64,000 bases of DNA, from positions 6,555,986 through 6,619,985 of the forward strand of contig NC_084730.1 of the NCBI RefSeq assembly GCF_033807575.1, read 5' to 3'. Source of the stretch: Cydia pomonella (lineage: Eukaryota > Arthropoda > Insecta > Lepidoptera > Tortricidae). The position numbers and the translations under genes were made by a program. Below the pieces are notes generated by a model. The model was not told where the DNA came from and ran no database searches. It was given only the letters and a program-made list of their open reading frames with translations. Shown here piece by piece: positions 48,301 to 59,726 of the stretch. Each line of letters opens with the position of its first letter. Position 1 is the first letter of the stretch.

Positions 48301-51300
48301 AACCTAGCGTTTTCCCGGCCTAGCGCCATGTTCCGCTTTCCTACTCAATCTTCTCCACTTTGCCCGGTCTTCGGCATCCTCAGGTGTGAGATCGTTCTCT
48401 TCCATGTCCGCTGTCACGACGTCCAGCCAGCGCTTCTTAGGCCTACCGCGGCCGCGTGATCTAGGGCCTTGGATAGTGAGGTTGAGGCATCTATTTCCTC
48501 TGTGCATATTAACCCTTGGAGTGGCAGGCCGTCGGCTCCCGACCGATTACGTCAATCTAATTTTAAATTTAATTCATTGAAATAAAATCGAAATTCCAAC
48601 AACTCTAAAACGACATATGCTACTTGAAAAGATAACATTATAGAAAATATTTTTTCTCAAACTTGCTATGAAATGATGACATGACTTACGTCAAATTAGG
48701 GAAATACTACATATCAGGTGCGATGAGTGAAGATGATATGTAAAGGAATTTCATACTGCCTTACACACCTAGGACTGTAAAGCAACCTTCTTTTGTTTTT
48801 TAACGTTAAATTGTGACACAACGTCTTGGCATCCAACCATCAACTAGCTTCAGTTAGCTTGGTACGGTGATTTGTTGTGCATATTCGTTGCTAAGCAACG
48901 GCGGTGGCGCATCGCGCTGGCGCGCGGACTTACGCGCGCAAGTTTATATACCGCTGATACAGTGGCGACTTGGCGAGCCGAGTCGGTCGCCACAAAACAA
49001 ATTGACTACAGTTTTTTGTTTTAATTGCAAGTTTGAGAAAAGCACTAAACATATCTCGGCGAGAAACAGGGTTGCCGGCCGCGTATCTCTATCCGGCTTC
49101 GCTACGCTCATATATCTACTTGGCCTGCAACCCTACGTTTCCCGGCCTCTATAGTAATGTACTATTACGCAATTTGATGTATAATATTTGAAGCTTTGCT
49201 ATACACAGCTATGCCCCTTCGTCCAGGGGCTCTTCTTTCATTCAAGACAGAAGATACAACAAAAATCAGGATCTTTTGGTGTTCAGGATTGCTCACTTTA
49301 ATTTTAACCTTTTGAATTGCTTCCAACTCTAGAAATTTACGTTACGTTAAAATGAATATTCTAACAGACAGTTTATGTTTAGAGCATGCGGTCAGCCATG
49401 GCAATTGCAACTATGGGGCAAATGCAATTACTCTAAAAATATGATATATTTTAAGAGAGGTATGGGCACTGTGAATGTCATCTCGCTTCGTGTGGTAGGG
49501 CACAGCGCAGCGGATGCCATTCCAGATCTAGAGCAGAGCCCAACTGGGGAAGTACCTCCACCTTACAGAAAACCGCAGCCAAATAACACTAGACCCTACT
49601 TATAGTGTGTTCCTGCCGATGAGTAACGAGGGTGCTGAGTGTTAGGGTCGGCAACGCGCATGTAACACCTCCGGAGCTTCAGGCTACGGAGACTGTTTAC
49701 CATCAGGCGGCCCGAATGTTTGTTTTTTTTTTTTTTAAATTCCATATTAATTTAAATTATATTATTTTTTATTTAATGTATGTTAGTTATAAGATGTAAT
49801 GTTTTGAAAAGATGTGTCCCGCCGAGTTTCTTGCCGTTCCCATATTGGGATACCCTCCTACAATTTAGGAGGGATTTAAATCTCGGGTCACAGGTGTAGG
49901 GTTAGAGCCGGCGTAGCTTTATTCGATGTTCATAAGCGCATTGTAATATGCCTACTTGGAAAATTAACTATCTTTATCATTTACCCTGGCTGACCACACT
50001 CCTTATTTTCAGAAGAAAAAGCAACCTCAATAGATATCGAAGACATTGACGACGAGCCGCTTGCCAGCCTGCGCTCCCGTCGCCAAACACGTGATGACGT
50101 CACACCACGGGGTATGTGTCTATTTATATATTTTAATATTTATTTATATATTTTAATTTTATTTTTATATTATTTTCGTAACTGGTGAATTTCCAATATG
50201 ACTTGGACTCCTATAGCCGTTTAAGTGTAACGCTTTTACAGTAGATGTTGCTAACGGTCCCCTAGATACATATGGTGGAAAGATTCGCTGGCTATGAATG
50301 AGGTCTTGGTGGCTCAGTTGGCAGAGCGCTGGAGTATCGATCCAGAGTAGGGATGAAAATTCCGGAATAAATCAAATGGTTTTTTTAAAGTTTACAAAAT
50401 TCCGTATGTTTTTTAGTTTTATTCATAAAAAATTAAATAAAATGTGGCATACACAATGCCACTGATGAGTTATGATAGTATTAAAGTCAATAAAATGCCA
50501 GAAACTAACACATTAGACGTACTTACTACATGTTTAAATTCCTAATTAAGTACATATTGAAAAATACAGAAGTAAAAAAAAATTTTTTTTTTTGGCTTTT
50601 TTTTCGGATGTATTGTAACTAAAATATGCATTGTTTTTTTTAAATAAACTTGAAAAAAACGAGCCTTGGAAATTTTCTCGTATTTTTTTAACGCTTATCC
50701 GGAGGCCGTGAATTCAAGTCTCACCCAAGGATTTTTTTTCCCTTATATATTTATTATAAGTTTAATAGCATCGTTCGCAGACGTTTCTGCTTGTTAATTA
50801 ATTCATTTAGATAATGTTATATTTCCGTTAAAAAAAGATAGGTACCTATCTTTTTGTTCCAGGAGCCAAAACATCCAAAGACCCCCAAAAAACTAAAAAA
50901 TTCTCCTGTGAAATATGTCAAAAGAAATTTACCTACAATGGTTTCTTAGAGGTACACATGAGACAACACACAGGGGAGAAAACAGTGCAATGTAGACTGT
51001 GTGACAGTAAATACACTAATAACAAGGAATTAAACAGACATATAAGTGCAAACCATTCTGACGGAGACAAATTCCCATGTCCACAATGTAATGATACTTT
51101 TGATAAAGCGAGACTATTGAAAAAGCATTTAACAACACATTTTGAAGAAAAGTTTTCATGCAGCTACTGTGATAAAGAGTTTCAAAGGAAAAAGGGTTTG
51201 AAAGAGCATCTAAAAACTCACACAGGTGAGAAGAAATACAGTTGTGAAGAATGTGGTAAATCATTTGGTCATAATCAGACGTTAAAATCTCATATTTTAA

Positions 51301-52070
51301 CACACACTGGAGAAAAGCCTTACGTATGTGATGTATGCGGACGGAGATTCCCTCAAAGAACACATTTGAAAAGGCATATATTTATTATACACACTGGTGT
51401 AAAGCCGTACAGCTGTAATATCTGTAAAAAACAGTTTTCCAGTAAAAGTTATTTATCTATACATGAAAGACAGCATACTGGAGAACGACCATATAGTTGT
51501 GAGGAATGTGATAAGACTTTTACAGCTTATACGACTTTGAAAGTCCATATGAGAGTACACACTGGGGACAAACCTTATTCGTGTAGCTTCTGTAATCGTC
51601 AATTCGCGCAAATGGCAAGTTTTAAACTCCATGAGAGAACTCATACTGGTGAACGACCGTTTGCTTGTAAAATCTGTAAAAAACCTTTTTCCGATAACGG
51701 TTATTTAAAGATACATATGAGGGTCCACACTGGTGAAAAACCGTACAACTGCGATATATGCAAGCGCGCTTTCAGAGAAACCGGACAACTGAAACGTCAT
51801 CTAAGAGTCCATAGCGGAATAAAACCTTATACTTGCAAAATATGTAACAAACAGATAGGTAACTTATCTAAACACATGCGTATACATTCTGACGTTAGGT
51901 ATAATTGTAATATATGTAATAAACAGTTTTCTGTAAGCAGTTTGAAGTTGCATATGAGGATTCATAGTGATAAGCCGTTTGCTTGTGATTTATGTAGTAA
52001 TCAGTTTGCTCAAAGTAGTGGTTTAAAGAGACATAGATGTACACAAGTACAAGCCGATAAAGTTGAGTGA
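42357..52070 (+). CDS. ZAD-domain C2H2 zinc-finger transcription factor
   Basis: Six exons: 42357-42497, 43525-43651, 45728-45790, 48081-48149, 50013-50111, 50863-52070. Phases agree (0,1,1,1,1), giving 568 residues. The N-terminus has a zinc-finger-associated domain split over exons 1 and 2: CRCC near residue 10, then ICLAC followed by a FKRQVLAC helix. ZAD domains dimerise in many insect zinc-finger proteins. Exons 3-5 encode an acidic linker (EIPEIKSEDD, DIEDIDDEPLASL). Exon 6 holds 14 C2H2-type fingers, most joined by TGEKPY-like linkers. Fingers 12 and 13 are shortened, and the last ends H-x3-C. It is probably a nuclear DNA-binding regulator; binding site unknown. I cannot name an ortholog because ZAD families expand by lineage. 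Confidence 0.93.
42915..43022 (-). mobile_element. retroposon 3' end (family of 13515)
   Basis: 'atttatttattgcagtcatg ... gacaccctgttagggcacac' matches 13530-13605. Confidence 0.55.
43028..43173. mobile_element. 146-bp TTAA-flanked MITE, second copy
   Basis: The same element as 40232-40377, inverted, with TTAA at 43024-43027 and 43174-43177. In intron 1 of the zinc-finger gene. Confidence 0.88.
43730..43792. mobile_element. half copy of the AGACCAAGCTAAGTTGGC MITE
   Basis: Only the left arm is left, cut off at 'gtgcaagtgtcaagta', where other sequence begins. Confidence 0.7.
43800..44625 (+). mobile_element. LINE fragment in zinc-finger gene intron 2
   Basis: The plus strand has LTYGVIYWGNSIDVQSTFIL, LQKRCLRIIYRI, AIRVFNQLPDELK, the C-terminal part of a jockey-like polyprotein, intact over about 148 residues. 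It ends in an AATAAAG and (TATCT)n at 44600-44625, a LINE 3' end. Weak RT-like remnants (PGVSEGSILG-like) lie at 43850-43895. Confidence 0.88.
44630..44790. mobile_element. copy of the 52640-53425 foldback repeat
   Basis: 'gctacttgacgctagatgtcgactacgaaaataataagcgttttggta ... gatgtatggagtgagcactc' recurs several times at 52640-53425. Confidence 0.7.
44875..45262. other. intron 2 of zinc-finger gene, degraded repeat
   Basis: 'atttatttatttagaaaccaaacagtcg' resembles 17095-17125 and marks an old retroposon tail on the minus strand. No gene. Confidence 0.4.
45263..45595 (+). mobile_element. dispersed poly-A retroposon
   Basis: It runs from 'agaggtatgggcattgtgaatgtcatc' to a poly-A at 45581-45592, and matches 49455-49735 along its whole length. 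It inserts just upstream of exon 3 of the zinc-finger gene. Confidence 0.75.
46108..46378 (-). mobile_element. tRNA-derived SINE, minus strand
   Basis: A full-length copy of the 18146 family with an AAATAAATAAAT end at 46108-46128 and a tRNA-like head ending near 46378. Confidence 0.88.
46536..47239. repeat. large inverted pair of a CGGACAAGTGCGAG repeat
   Basis: 46536-46738 (ccggacaagtgcgagttgg ... gggtacggaaccctaaa) and 46967-47239 (ttagggttccgtacccaaag ... gactcgcacttggccgg) are copies of one element in opposite orientation. They are separated by about 230 bases and include (GACG)n runs. The whole could fold back over about 200 bases. Confidence 0.85.
47245..48080. other. intron 3 of zinc-finger gene
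   Basis: AT-rich; 'acccatatgg-like' blocks and the pair 'gaaatctactcactacatgatacgaagtaaacaat' / 'aaaatctactcactac' at 47628-47680 are short tandem duplications. No gene. Confidence 0.4.
48300..48530 (-). mobile_element. LINE tail fragment (family of 3240)
   Basis: The minus strand reads GRGRPKKRWLDVVTADMEEN, then DAEDRAKWRRLSRKAEHGAR, the same family as 3240-3775 with an intact end. Confidence 0.85.
48860..49170. other. GC-rich stretch in intron 4 of zinc-finger gene
   Basis: Local GC (ggcggtggcgcatcgcgctggcgcgcggac) and an open frame stand out from the AT-rich flanks. 'gccggccgcgtatctctatc' and 'ggcctctatag' suggest another transposon. No family recognised. Confidence 0.35.
49455..49738 (+). 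mobile_element. dispersed poly-A retroposon, second copy
   Basis: Matches 45263-45595; its end at 49725 is a T run, not an A run. Confidence 0.72.
49740..49982 (+). mobile_element. jockey-like LINE 3' end, second copy
   Basis: Matches 16520-16748, including the terminal ACTATCTTTATC. It stops about 30 bases before exon 5 of the zinc-finger gene. Confidence 0.7.
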
Positions 52071-52079
52071 TTAGGTCTC

Positions 52080-52640
52080 AAAGCAAGTATACTATAGTTG
52101 CTATACGCGGGCACCGGTGAGGGACAGAACATACACAATGCGGCGAAATTAGGTATAGTTTTGGAAATCGTTTTTTTTTTTTTTTTTTTTCGAAAAAAAA
52201 AATTACTATAATTAGCGTAGCCTTCCATTACGTTAAAATGCGAATTTCAGGGTAATTATTAATAAGTATTTACTTAATTTATTTTTACAAATAGATAAGA
52301 ATCAGTTTATTATTAATTTATAATTTGGAGGCGTAATTGTGCCCTAAAATAAATAATTATATGTGTAAATCGGAGTTTTATTTTTATTGAAATTATTTTC
52401 CATGTAACCAAAAAGAATTGAGTATGGAGGTGTATTGTCATTTTGCAGTTGCTGAGTGTGCAAGTGTCACAACGGCAAACGACTGTGTAAAGATGTCGTT
52501 TATAATGACTCTCCACATTTTGTCACGGTAAAGTTGGTTCGGAGTTAAGAAACGGACTCCGTTGTTATTTTTTTCCCGATGTTTGTTCAATTAGTAAATT
52601 TTGCGTTTTTTTCGAGATCGATCGATTTTACTGCCTAATA
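52080..52640. other. 3' flank of the zinc-finger gene
   Basis: 52098-52142 repeats 10436-10482. 52170-52200 is a T22/A9 inverted homopolymer. An AATAAA at about 52347 may be the poly-A signal. No gene. Confidence 0.45.
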
Positions 52641-53425
52641 CGGATATAGAGAAATAAGAAGTCAGCATAGTGTGCTCCTCACTCCATGCATCAGTTTAGA
52701 TACCAAAATGCTTATTATTTTCGTAGTCGACATCGACAAAGAGAATTGATAAGACCAAGAGTGCTGACTCCATACAACGGTTTTGTTACCAAAAATACTA
52801 TTATTTTCGTAGTCTACATCTAGCGTCAAGTAGCGGAACTCTCGACAATATATGTCGCGGCAAACAAAAAGTCTAATGCTCAAAGATTTTCAGCTAATAT
52901 AACCAGAGTAAGCGTAGGAGTTGAAAATAGAGTTCCGGTTAGTCTGGTTATAATATTGGCTCAAAATCGTTTAGCATTAGACTTTTTGTTTGACGTGACA
53001 TCTATTGTCGACTAGCAGTACTGAGTCCGCTACTTGACGCTAGATGTAGACTACGAAAATAATAGTATTTTTTGTAAAAAAACCGTTGTATGGAGTGAGC
53101 ACTCTTGGTCTTCTTAATTCTCTTTGACATCGAGTAGCGGAATTATCAGTACCGCTTCTTGACCCTAGATGTCTCGGGTGTCGCGACTGATGATAATTGT
53201 ATTTCTCAACAATTTACAACTAATATTACAAGCAGAAGGAGTTGAATATAGAGTTCCGGTTATAATATTAGCTGAAAATTGTTGAGCATTACTCTTCGTT
53301 CGTCGCGACATCTATTGTCAAGTATCAGTGCTGATAATTCCGCTACTCGATGCTAGATGTTGACTACGAAAATAATAAGCGTTTTGGTACCAAAACTGAT
53401 GTATGGAGTGAGCACTTCTTATATC
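52640..53425. repeat. cluster of nested inverted repeats
   Basis: A block with 'ctacgaaaataatag' and 'tatggagtgagcactc' occurs at least four times in alternating orientation (52660, 52770, 53040, 53350). The pair around 52880-52990 (caaaaagtctaatgctcaaagattttcagctaatataacc / ggttataatattggctcaaaatcgtttagcattagactttttg) is a palindrome, and another copy lies at 53190-53300. Confidence 0.75.
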
Positions 53426-53669
53426 TATATGATCCGGCACAACTGAGGCACAAATTGAACCCAAGATGTTTGACCACTACGCATGGTTAATTATGTGGTT
53501 AAATAAAATACATGTTGAAATAACAATTCTTTAATATACAGATTTACAGAACAATGAGTAGTTTCAACGTATACAGTATCTTTACTTAGAGATTACTAAC
53601 ATACTCGACAGGTTTCAAAAACCCCATCTATAGCTATAGGCCCAAAACGCATTTCGACTAGATAAGTTA

Positions 53670-53870
53670 TAAATATTGGACATTATGTTACACATATTGA
53701 CTAGGTCCCACAGTAAGCTCAAGAAGGCTTGTGTTGTGGGTACACAGATAACGATGTATATAATATACAAATACATAGAAAGCACCCGAGACTCGGGAAC
53801 AAATATCCGTGCTCATTACACAAGTAAATGCCCTTACCGGGATTCGAGTTCAGGACCATCGGCTTCATAT
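53670..53870 (-). mobile_element. tRNA-derived SINE, degraded
   Basis: Minus-strand copy of the 18146 family with the first part of the head missing. Confidence 0.75.
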
Positions 53871-53874
53871 ACTT

Positions 53875-54842
53875 AATTTGATTTTCATTATGGTGGCGCC
53901 GCGGCAGAGCAGCACACAGCATTTTGCCCGACCGCAAAAAAAGTTCCTTCAAGTGTCTAATATTTCCAATGTTTTCTATTCAAAAAACTTAGTTGTGTGA
54001 ATTAGTTTGACTATCAATTCGATAGGGTTTTTGAAATCCCGCAGTTTCTACATGCCACCATTTGGTCTTAGACTGTGCAATTTTGTCGCGCTGTAGTATG
54101 TTGGGGTAAAATGGAACAGTATATTATATGAATTATGACACAAAGTAAACATACGTATAGTTTCGGTTATGTTGTATTTAATTATAATGATTCTAGTTTA
54201 TTTTAATAATAAGTCTCTTTGTCAACTCAAGTGAGACTTGGAATTTCCAACATTTTTTTATAACGTTCCAAATTTGCAACATGTTTTATTTGTTTGTATT
54301 CAAATAATTGATACCGAATAAGCTGTTCCATTTAGTCCCCAAGTAACTATTATGACGTGATTGCGATAACTGCAAAATATGTCCTAACATTACATATGGT
54401 CTGTATCTTTAGGTATTTAAAAGAATGTAAACAAACCACAATTAGGTATTTTATTGGGCAAGAAAATTCTTCAAGTCAATTAATTTAACTCGATGTGTTA
54501 CAACTTACATAAGTTTTACTACTATATCTTACTTAACAACGAAGCTGCTGTAATCGTGTATATTTGTTAATCGAAATATATCGGGATGATTTGATTAATA
54601 TTAATCAATAGTAATTTAGTTTTGTAATATTTGCTATTACTATTGAACCTAAAACGAGGTTGAATATTTAGCCATTTGAGGGTACATGAAAACATACACG
54701 ACTAAATGAAATAGGTTAAAGCCAGAACGATGATGGAACAGATCCAGGCAGCTTTCTATTTGGTTGATTAACTGATTAATATTTCAAGTACCCGAAAATG
54801 TAAAAACACATTGTTTACGTTTATTTAACTAACGAAAGATAC
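53875..54842. other. intergenic, no gene recognised
   Basis: AT-rich. 54710-54842 resembles 7775-7930 (gttaaagccagaacgatg..., gatccaggcagctttctatttggttg), a flank shared with the next element. Confidence 0.4.
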
Positions 54843-55196
54843 AGACCAAAGAGAATTTTGTAGCCACTGTAAATTTACTGCCATCTTAAGACACATGATT
54901 AAAACTTTTAGAACGCCATTTGACTTTGATCCTTATTCTTTCACTGATATCTGTTAAATATCAAAAAGTGGCGCCATCGCTCGAAACGATCCCAACATAC
55001 CTTTGGCCTTTGCCTTTCTATTGGATGGCGCCATTTTTTGATATTTAACAAATTAAACTCATATCAGTGAAAGGATAAGGATCAAAGTCAAATAGCGTTC
55101 TAAAAGTTTTAATCATGTGTCTAAAGATGGCAGTAAATTTACTGTGGCTACAAAGTTTCCTTTGACAATCCACCTCTATTTCAAATTCTCTTTGAT
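54843..55196. mobile_element. long foldback element
   Basis: Arms of about 150 bases pair: 'gtagccactgtaaatttactgccatctt', 'aaaacttttagaacgccatttgactttgatcc' and 'atatcaaaaagtggcgccatc' are all repeated inverted. The same element at 58967-59568 is interrupted by a LINE. Confidence 0.88.
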
Positions 55197-55732
55197 ACAG
55201 ACTTATAGGTACCAGTTTGAGTTTATGTCAAATGACTGCTACTTATACAATACTAAATATCACATTGAATTGGACTGACAGCACTTTCAACACAACTATT
55301 ACTAAAGAGTAGAGTTATAATATGTGTAGCCCTTAAATGCATGATTTATTTCTGCCTGTTTTTTTATCGATTGATTTATAAAATCGCTACATCAGTGTGG
55401 TAGAAATCAAATAAAGTTGTTTGTTTGTATGTTGTGTCTTTTACATGTGAACTATAAATGTAAAATAATTAATTACTCACATTATAAAAACTTAATCACA
55501 AATGACAAACCTACATAAAATCTAAAAAAAAAACAATTTTTTTCCCAAAAGCACGTGTAACTATTGTGTGTGTGTGTGTAATACAAAATCGGATTTAAAT
55601 ATTAAATATAAAAGACGACGATTAGAAAATACGATGGGAAAGGATTATTCACTACATCTGTACCTATTTATTTTCTGACTAAGACTTTTTTTTTGTTTTG
55701 GGCATTGTCATATATCTACCTATCTAAGAGTA

Positions 55733-55940
55733 AGGACACTAAGAATGGTGCTAGTTCAGTGATATCACTCATGAATTCGAGCCAATCGTGCAGTCTAACG
55801 CAACTAGTTGCGACCAATCGCGCGCGTGACGCGAACTCATCAACCAATCGCGTTGTGGCGTTAGACTGCACGATTGGCTCGAATTCGTCTGCGTGACACC
55901 GCTGTACTGGCCCCATTCTTATTCACCGTAAGGACCGTCC
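55733..55940. mobile_element. palindromic MITE
   Basis: 'gaattcgagccaatcgtgcagtctaacgc' faces 'gcgttagactgcacgattggctcgaattc', a perfect 29-base arm, with a centre of 'accaatcgcg' repeats. Confidence 0.85.
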
Positions 55941-55944
55941 TTAG

Positions 55945-57350
55945 AAACAATCGTTTTGGGTATATTTCACACAATGAGCGATGCATTTAAGGGTTAAGAA
56001 AAATGCCTTACGAACCTTATATCTTTACTACATTACGTCACGATCCTTAAAGTCCAGTCGTGTCATAAACATCTACACACATTTTTACTTTAGTACATTA
56101 AGATAAGGTGAAAAGGTGTTTATATATTTATGACTGAGAGTATAAGAAAGATGAAAACAATAAATAATTATAATGTCATTCGAATTTATGTGCATGTCTA
56201 AAAAAAGTTTGTACAAAATTAAGTTTTCATTAAAGTAACAGATTTTGAATTTGGTACAAACAGCAACACTCTTAATTGTCCATCGGTGGACTTTATGCAT
56301 TTTGTAATAAGGTCTACCCATGGACAGTAAACAGTGTAGGCGACGGTATTTACCATTGTTTTAATGATTAATAAAACATTTTTTTACCATTTGGAAAATA
56401 CATACCACATGAAATCATAATAGTTTTTTTTTTACAAAAAATCATTAAACATGGTTACAAAAAAGAAAAAAAATCTTTCAGATTCTAGGTACTTAAGGTT
56501 TATTGGGGTAACATCAAAAGTGGGGGAAATAATGAAAATTGCTCGCTTTCGAACTTACCCCAAACCCAAAGCACCTTGCAACTTATTATGCACGAATCTT
56601 TATAGAAATGTTCATAATATCCTTTCTTAGTACCTAATGCAGGTATATAAATAAGGGAGATTCTTTCATTTCACATATAGATTAATTAGATTATCCTTAT
56701 ATTCCTAATACATACATTTTTTGTTACGTTTATATTCTTAAGACTAGACTGTAAACGTTTTTGGACCCATCTTTTTATTAACAAGTTTAAGAGGAAAGGG
56801 GACGGCCGCTTCTCCATACAAACTTAGTCCTCATTTTCCTCTATGGATATTGACATTATTGAAAATATTTTTGCATAACAAGATGTATATTAACCATAGC
56901 TATACCCCTACGTTTGATTTTTTTATTAGGTATTCTTAAAAATTAGGAGCGAAAAACAAATTCATATAATTTTTTATATGATTCTAACTCTTATTTAATT
57001 ATAAATTGGAAAAATCAATCGTGGGGATAGCTGTGGTTGATGTACAACCAATTGTGTCAAAATATTTTCAATAATGTTAATATCCAGGGAGGAAAATGAG
57101 GACTACGTGGGTATGAAAAATCGATTTTCCACTTTCGTCTAAAAAAAATGTCTAATCTATGTCAATTTTACGATTACGACAAATCTTACATGTCTCACAT
57201 TTAAATCATCAATTATTTTAGGCTAATAGAGCGTGCTAAAAATAAATATTTTTACCGGACGATAATATAGGCCATAAATACTTTTAAATATTCACCTGCA
57301 TTGGGGTAAATTAAAAAGGTGGGTAATTTTGGAAATGGAGAAACTTGGTA
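55945..57350. other. intergenic, no gene recognised
   Basis: AT-rich with an inverted pair near 56870-57080 (ttattgaaaatatttttgcat / caaaatattttcaataatg). No coding signal. Confidence 0.4.
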
Positions 57351-57355
57351 CATTA

Positions 57356-57770
57356 GGGGTCATCCATTAATTACATCACACAAATTTCACGAATATTTGA
57401 CCCCCCCCCCCCCTCCTTGTGACACCTGGTCACATTTCGCAACCCCCTCCCCCCTCCTCCCCCTGACGTCACATATTTGGAAATCTTGTTTATTAACGAA
57501 ATAAGCAATTTGAATTAAGTATTATTATTTTAATATATTTTTTTAATTTTATGACGCTAAACCGATTAGGAATAAAAGTTTATCGGATAAAAACTATATA
57601 TCGTAGCAAAAACTAGTTATTTTCCTGTTCTGGGAATACAAAAAAATTAAACATTTTTTGTCTACAAGTTAAGTGATGTTACAAAGCTGTTCACTCCCCC
57701 CTCCCCCATGTCACATTTTCTGTACCTCCTCCCTCCGCCTAAACGTGTTATGTAATTAATGAATGACCCC
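57356..57770. mobile_element. C-rich TIR element with TTA target duplication
   Basis: Ends GGGGTCATCCATTAATTACA and, inverted, GGGGTCATTCATTAATTACA are flanked by TTA on both sides (57353-57355, 57771-57773). C runs lie near both ends. The 3-bp duplication TTA fits PIF/Harbinger-type transposition. Confidence 0.82.
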
Positions 57771-57774
57771 TTAG

Positions 57775-58660
57775 TAACACTAATGCTTCTGCAACTCTTG
57801 CCAAGACATCTTACAATTGCTTAACTACAGTTCATTTGCACTTAATTTTATTGTATGTTTGCTTACTGTTGCTTCGGTAAAATGTGCTTCTAGTTTAATA
57901 GATATTTGCCATTTTCTCAATTATCCTACTTTCGAAGTTACCCCAATGCACTCAATTGATTTTTTCTATAACTTACGTAAATAGTTAACAGATACGTGTG
58001 CTTCGTATATTTTCGTAGTAAATTAGTTACATTTGTAATATTTGAATCATATATGATTCTAAAGTGCTGTTGAGATCATATATGATTATTTTAAAATTTA
58101 TATAATAGCAATATTGTTTAACGAAAAATATTAGTTATATCAATTAAGAATAAAACACTTCCCACACTAAACATTTTGATGAAATATACTAGCAATGAGA
58201 AAATCATAAAAAATGAACATGAGTAGGTAATAGTAACAACTTTTATTTAAACGTATTAAAGAAATTCACTTTGACTTATTGCGTAATCAATTTAAAAGTT
58301 TTCATTAAAATTACCCGACTATCTAAAAATACAAAACATTGGTCCACACATTACACTTATACCGTGAGTACAATTATACTAGTTACTACGACAATATAAC
58401 ATTCGTTTAATAAAAAAAAATATAAACATAAGGCCAATATGGAGAAAGTGATCTATCAGGTAACACCGTCTTCGCGCGTTTATACGTCTACCTCGCTTCT
58501 CACCCCCGCATTTGAAGCACTGCCTTTCCGTCTGTGTCTGAGCAACGTACGTAGCCCTAGGTAACGGTTCCAACATTTGTATGTCGGTCTTTCCCCACAT
58601 TGATCTTACCTACTATATGGTACTCATGTTTACGTTCTAATTTGTCTTTTCTGACTTAAA
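57775..58660. other. intergenic; unexplained minus-strand frame with a CxxC
   Basis: The minus strand at 58600-58440 reads MWGKTDIQMLEPLPRATYVA... then RQCFKCGGEKRGRR. It is less AT-rich than its surroundings and preceded by a possible donor (TAG|GTAAGATC). No family recognised; may be a repeat or an exon of an unseen gene. Confidence 0.3.
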
Positions 58661-58674
58661 AAGTTGGAGGTTGA

Positions 58675-58800
58675 ACAGTCTATTGGTGTGACGTCAGTGT
58701 GGTGACGAGGGGCGCTGCGCGATGGCCACGTGAGCATCCAGGCTATCAGAAGCGCGGGAGGCACGACGCATCCATGGCGCGCGCTCTGTAGGAAGTAAAA
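58675..58800. other. GC-rich island
   Basis: About 125 bases with CpG-rich sequence (gacgaggggcgctgcgcgatgg, ggcgcgcgctctg). On the minus strand a pyrimidine tract and AG (TTTTTTACTTCCTACAG) come just before it, so it could be an exon or a promoter. Not recognised. Confidence 0.35.
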
Positions 58801-58966
58801 AATGCCATAGATAATAGAGTACCTTAAAATGGTCCTACTTTACTCGCCTGTGGGTAGTTATGATCTAATTTTGTAAAATTATTTATCGTTGAATGAATGA
58901 ATGAAATTGAGCCCTTAATTAAACTATAGGTAAGTAAATAATATTAATAATTTCCTTAATTTGGAG

Positions 58967-59568
58967 CAAAGAGAATTTGAAATAAAGGTGGATTGTCTAA
59001 GAAAACTTTGTAGCCACAGTAAATTTACTGCCATCTTTCGATACATTATTAAAACTTTTAGAACGTCATTTGACTTTGATCCTTATTCTTTTTTGAATAT
59101 CAAAAAGTGGCGCCATCTAATTGATCATAGGCCAAAGATATGACGGCATCGTTTCGAGCGATGGCACCACAACCTATTCTCGTTAAGATGGCGCCACTTT
59201 TTGATATTTACCAAATTTAATACAATACAATACATACAATTGATGGCAAGAGGGGAAGGGGAAGAAGGAGGTTCATCTGGCTTGACAATATTAAGAAATG
59301 GACGAACGTGAATAACGCAGCCATACTGGCAAGAATGGCCAAGAGCAGAAGAGTGGGTAGGCAAAGGTGGTCGCCGACGTCCTCTGTTAGGGCATGGCAA
59401 ATAAAAAAGAAGAATAAGAAATTTAATACATATCAGGGAAAGAATAAGGATCACGGTCAAATGGCGTTCTAAAAGTTTTAATCATGTGTCGAAAGATGAC
59501 CGTAAATTTACTGTAGCCACAAAATTTTCTTTGACAATCCATCTCTGTTTCCAATTCTCTTTCGTTTG
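58967..59568. mobile_element. long foldback element, second copy, interrupted by a LINE
   Basis: The arms match 54843-55196. Removing the LINE at 59220-59420 restores 'gatatttaccaaatttaatacatatcaggg', the centre. Confidence 0.85.
59221..59420 (+). mobile_element. LINE tail fragment nested in a foldback element
   Basis: The plus strand reads GKRGRGRRRFIWLDNIKKW, then AAILARMAKSRRVGRQRW, a LINE polyprotein C-terminus. The 12-base direct repeat AAATTTAATACA stands on both sides (59213 and 59419), a target-site duplication of target-primed insertion. Confidence 0.85.
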
Positions 59569-59679
59569 GAGTATGTAAATATTTGTGGCAGAAAAATATT
59601 CATTGGTGCTGGAAACCAAGCTCCACTTCGCGTTGTTGCATAATGTATCAGTAAGTAAGCAACTTAGCTCGTTTTATCT

Positions 59680-59725
59680 GTAGCAGCCCCGCAGCCGCTC
59701 TTCTGTGTTATCAACTGTCAGAGTG
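59680..59725 (-). pseudogene. short copy of the end of the last anoctamin exon
   Basis: 'tgtagcagccccgcagccgctcttctgtgttatcaactgtc' matches 60534-60576 of the last exon (cagccccgctgtcgctcttctgcgttatcaactgtc). It lies about 850 bases downstream in the gene's direction. Confidence 0.75.
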
Positions 59726-59726
59726 T

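Noticed and set aside
51016..51363. Minus-strand 115-residue frame in the zinc-finger exon
   Set aside because: Shadow of the finger array, whose Cys/His spacing is unmistakable on the plus strand.
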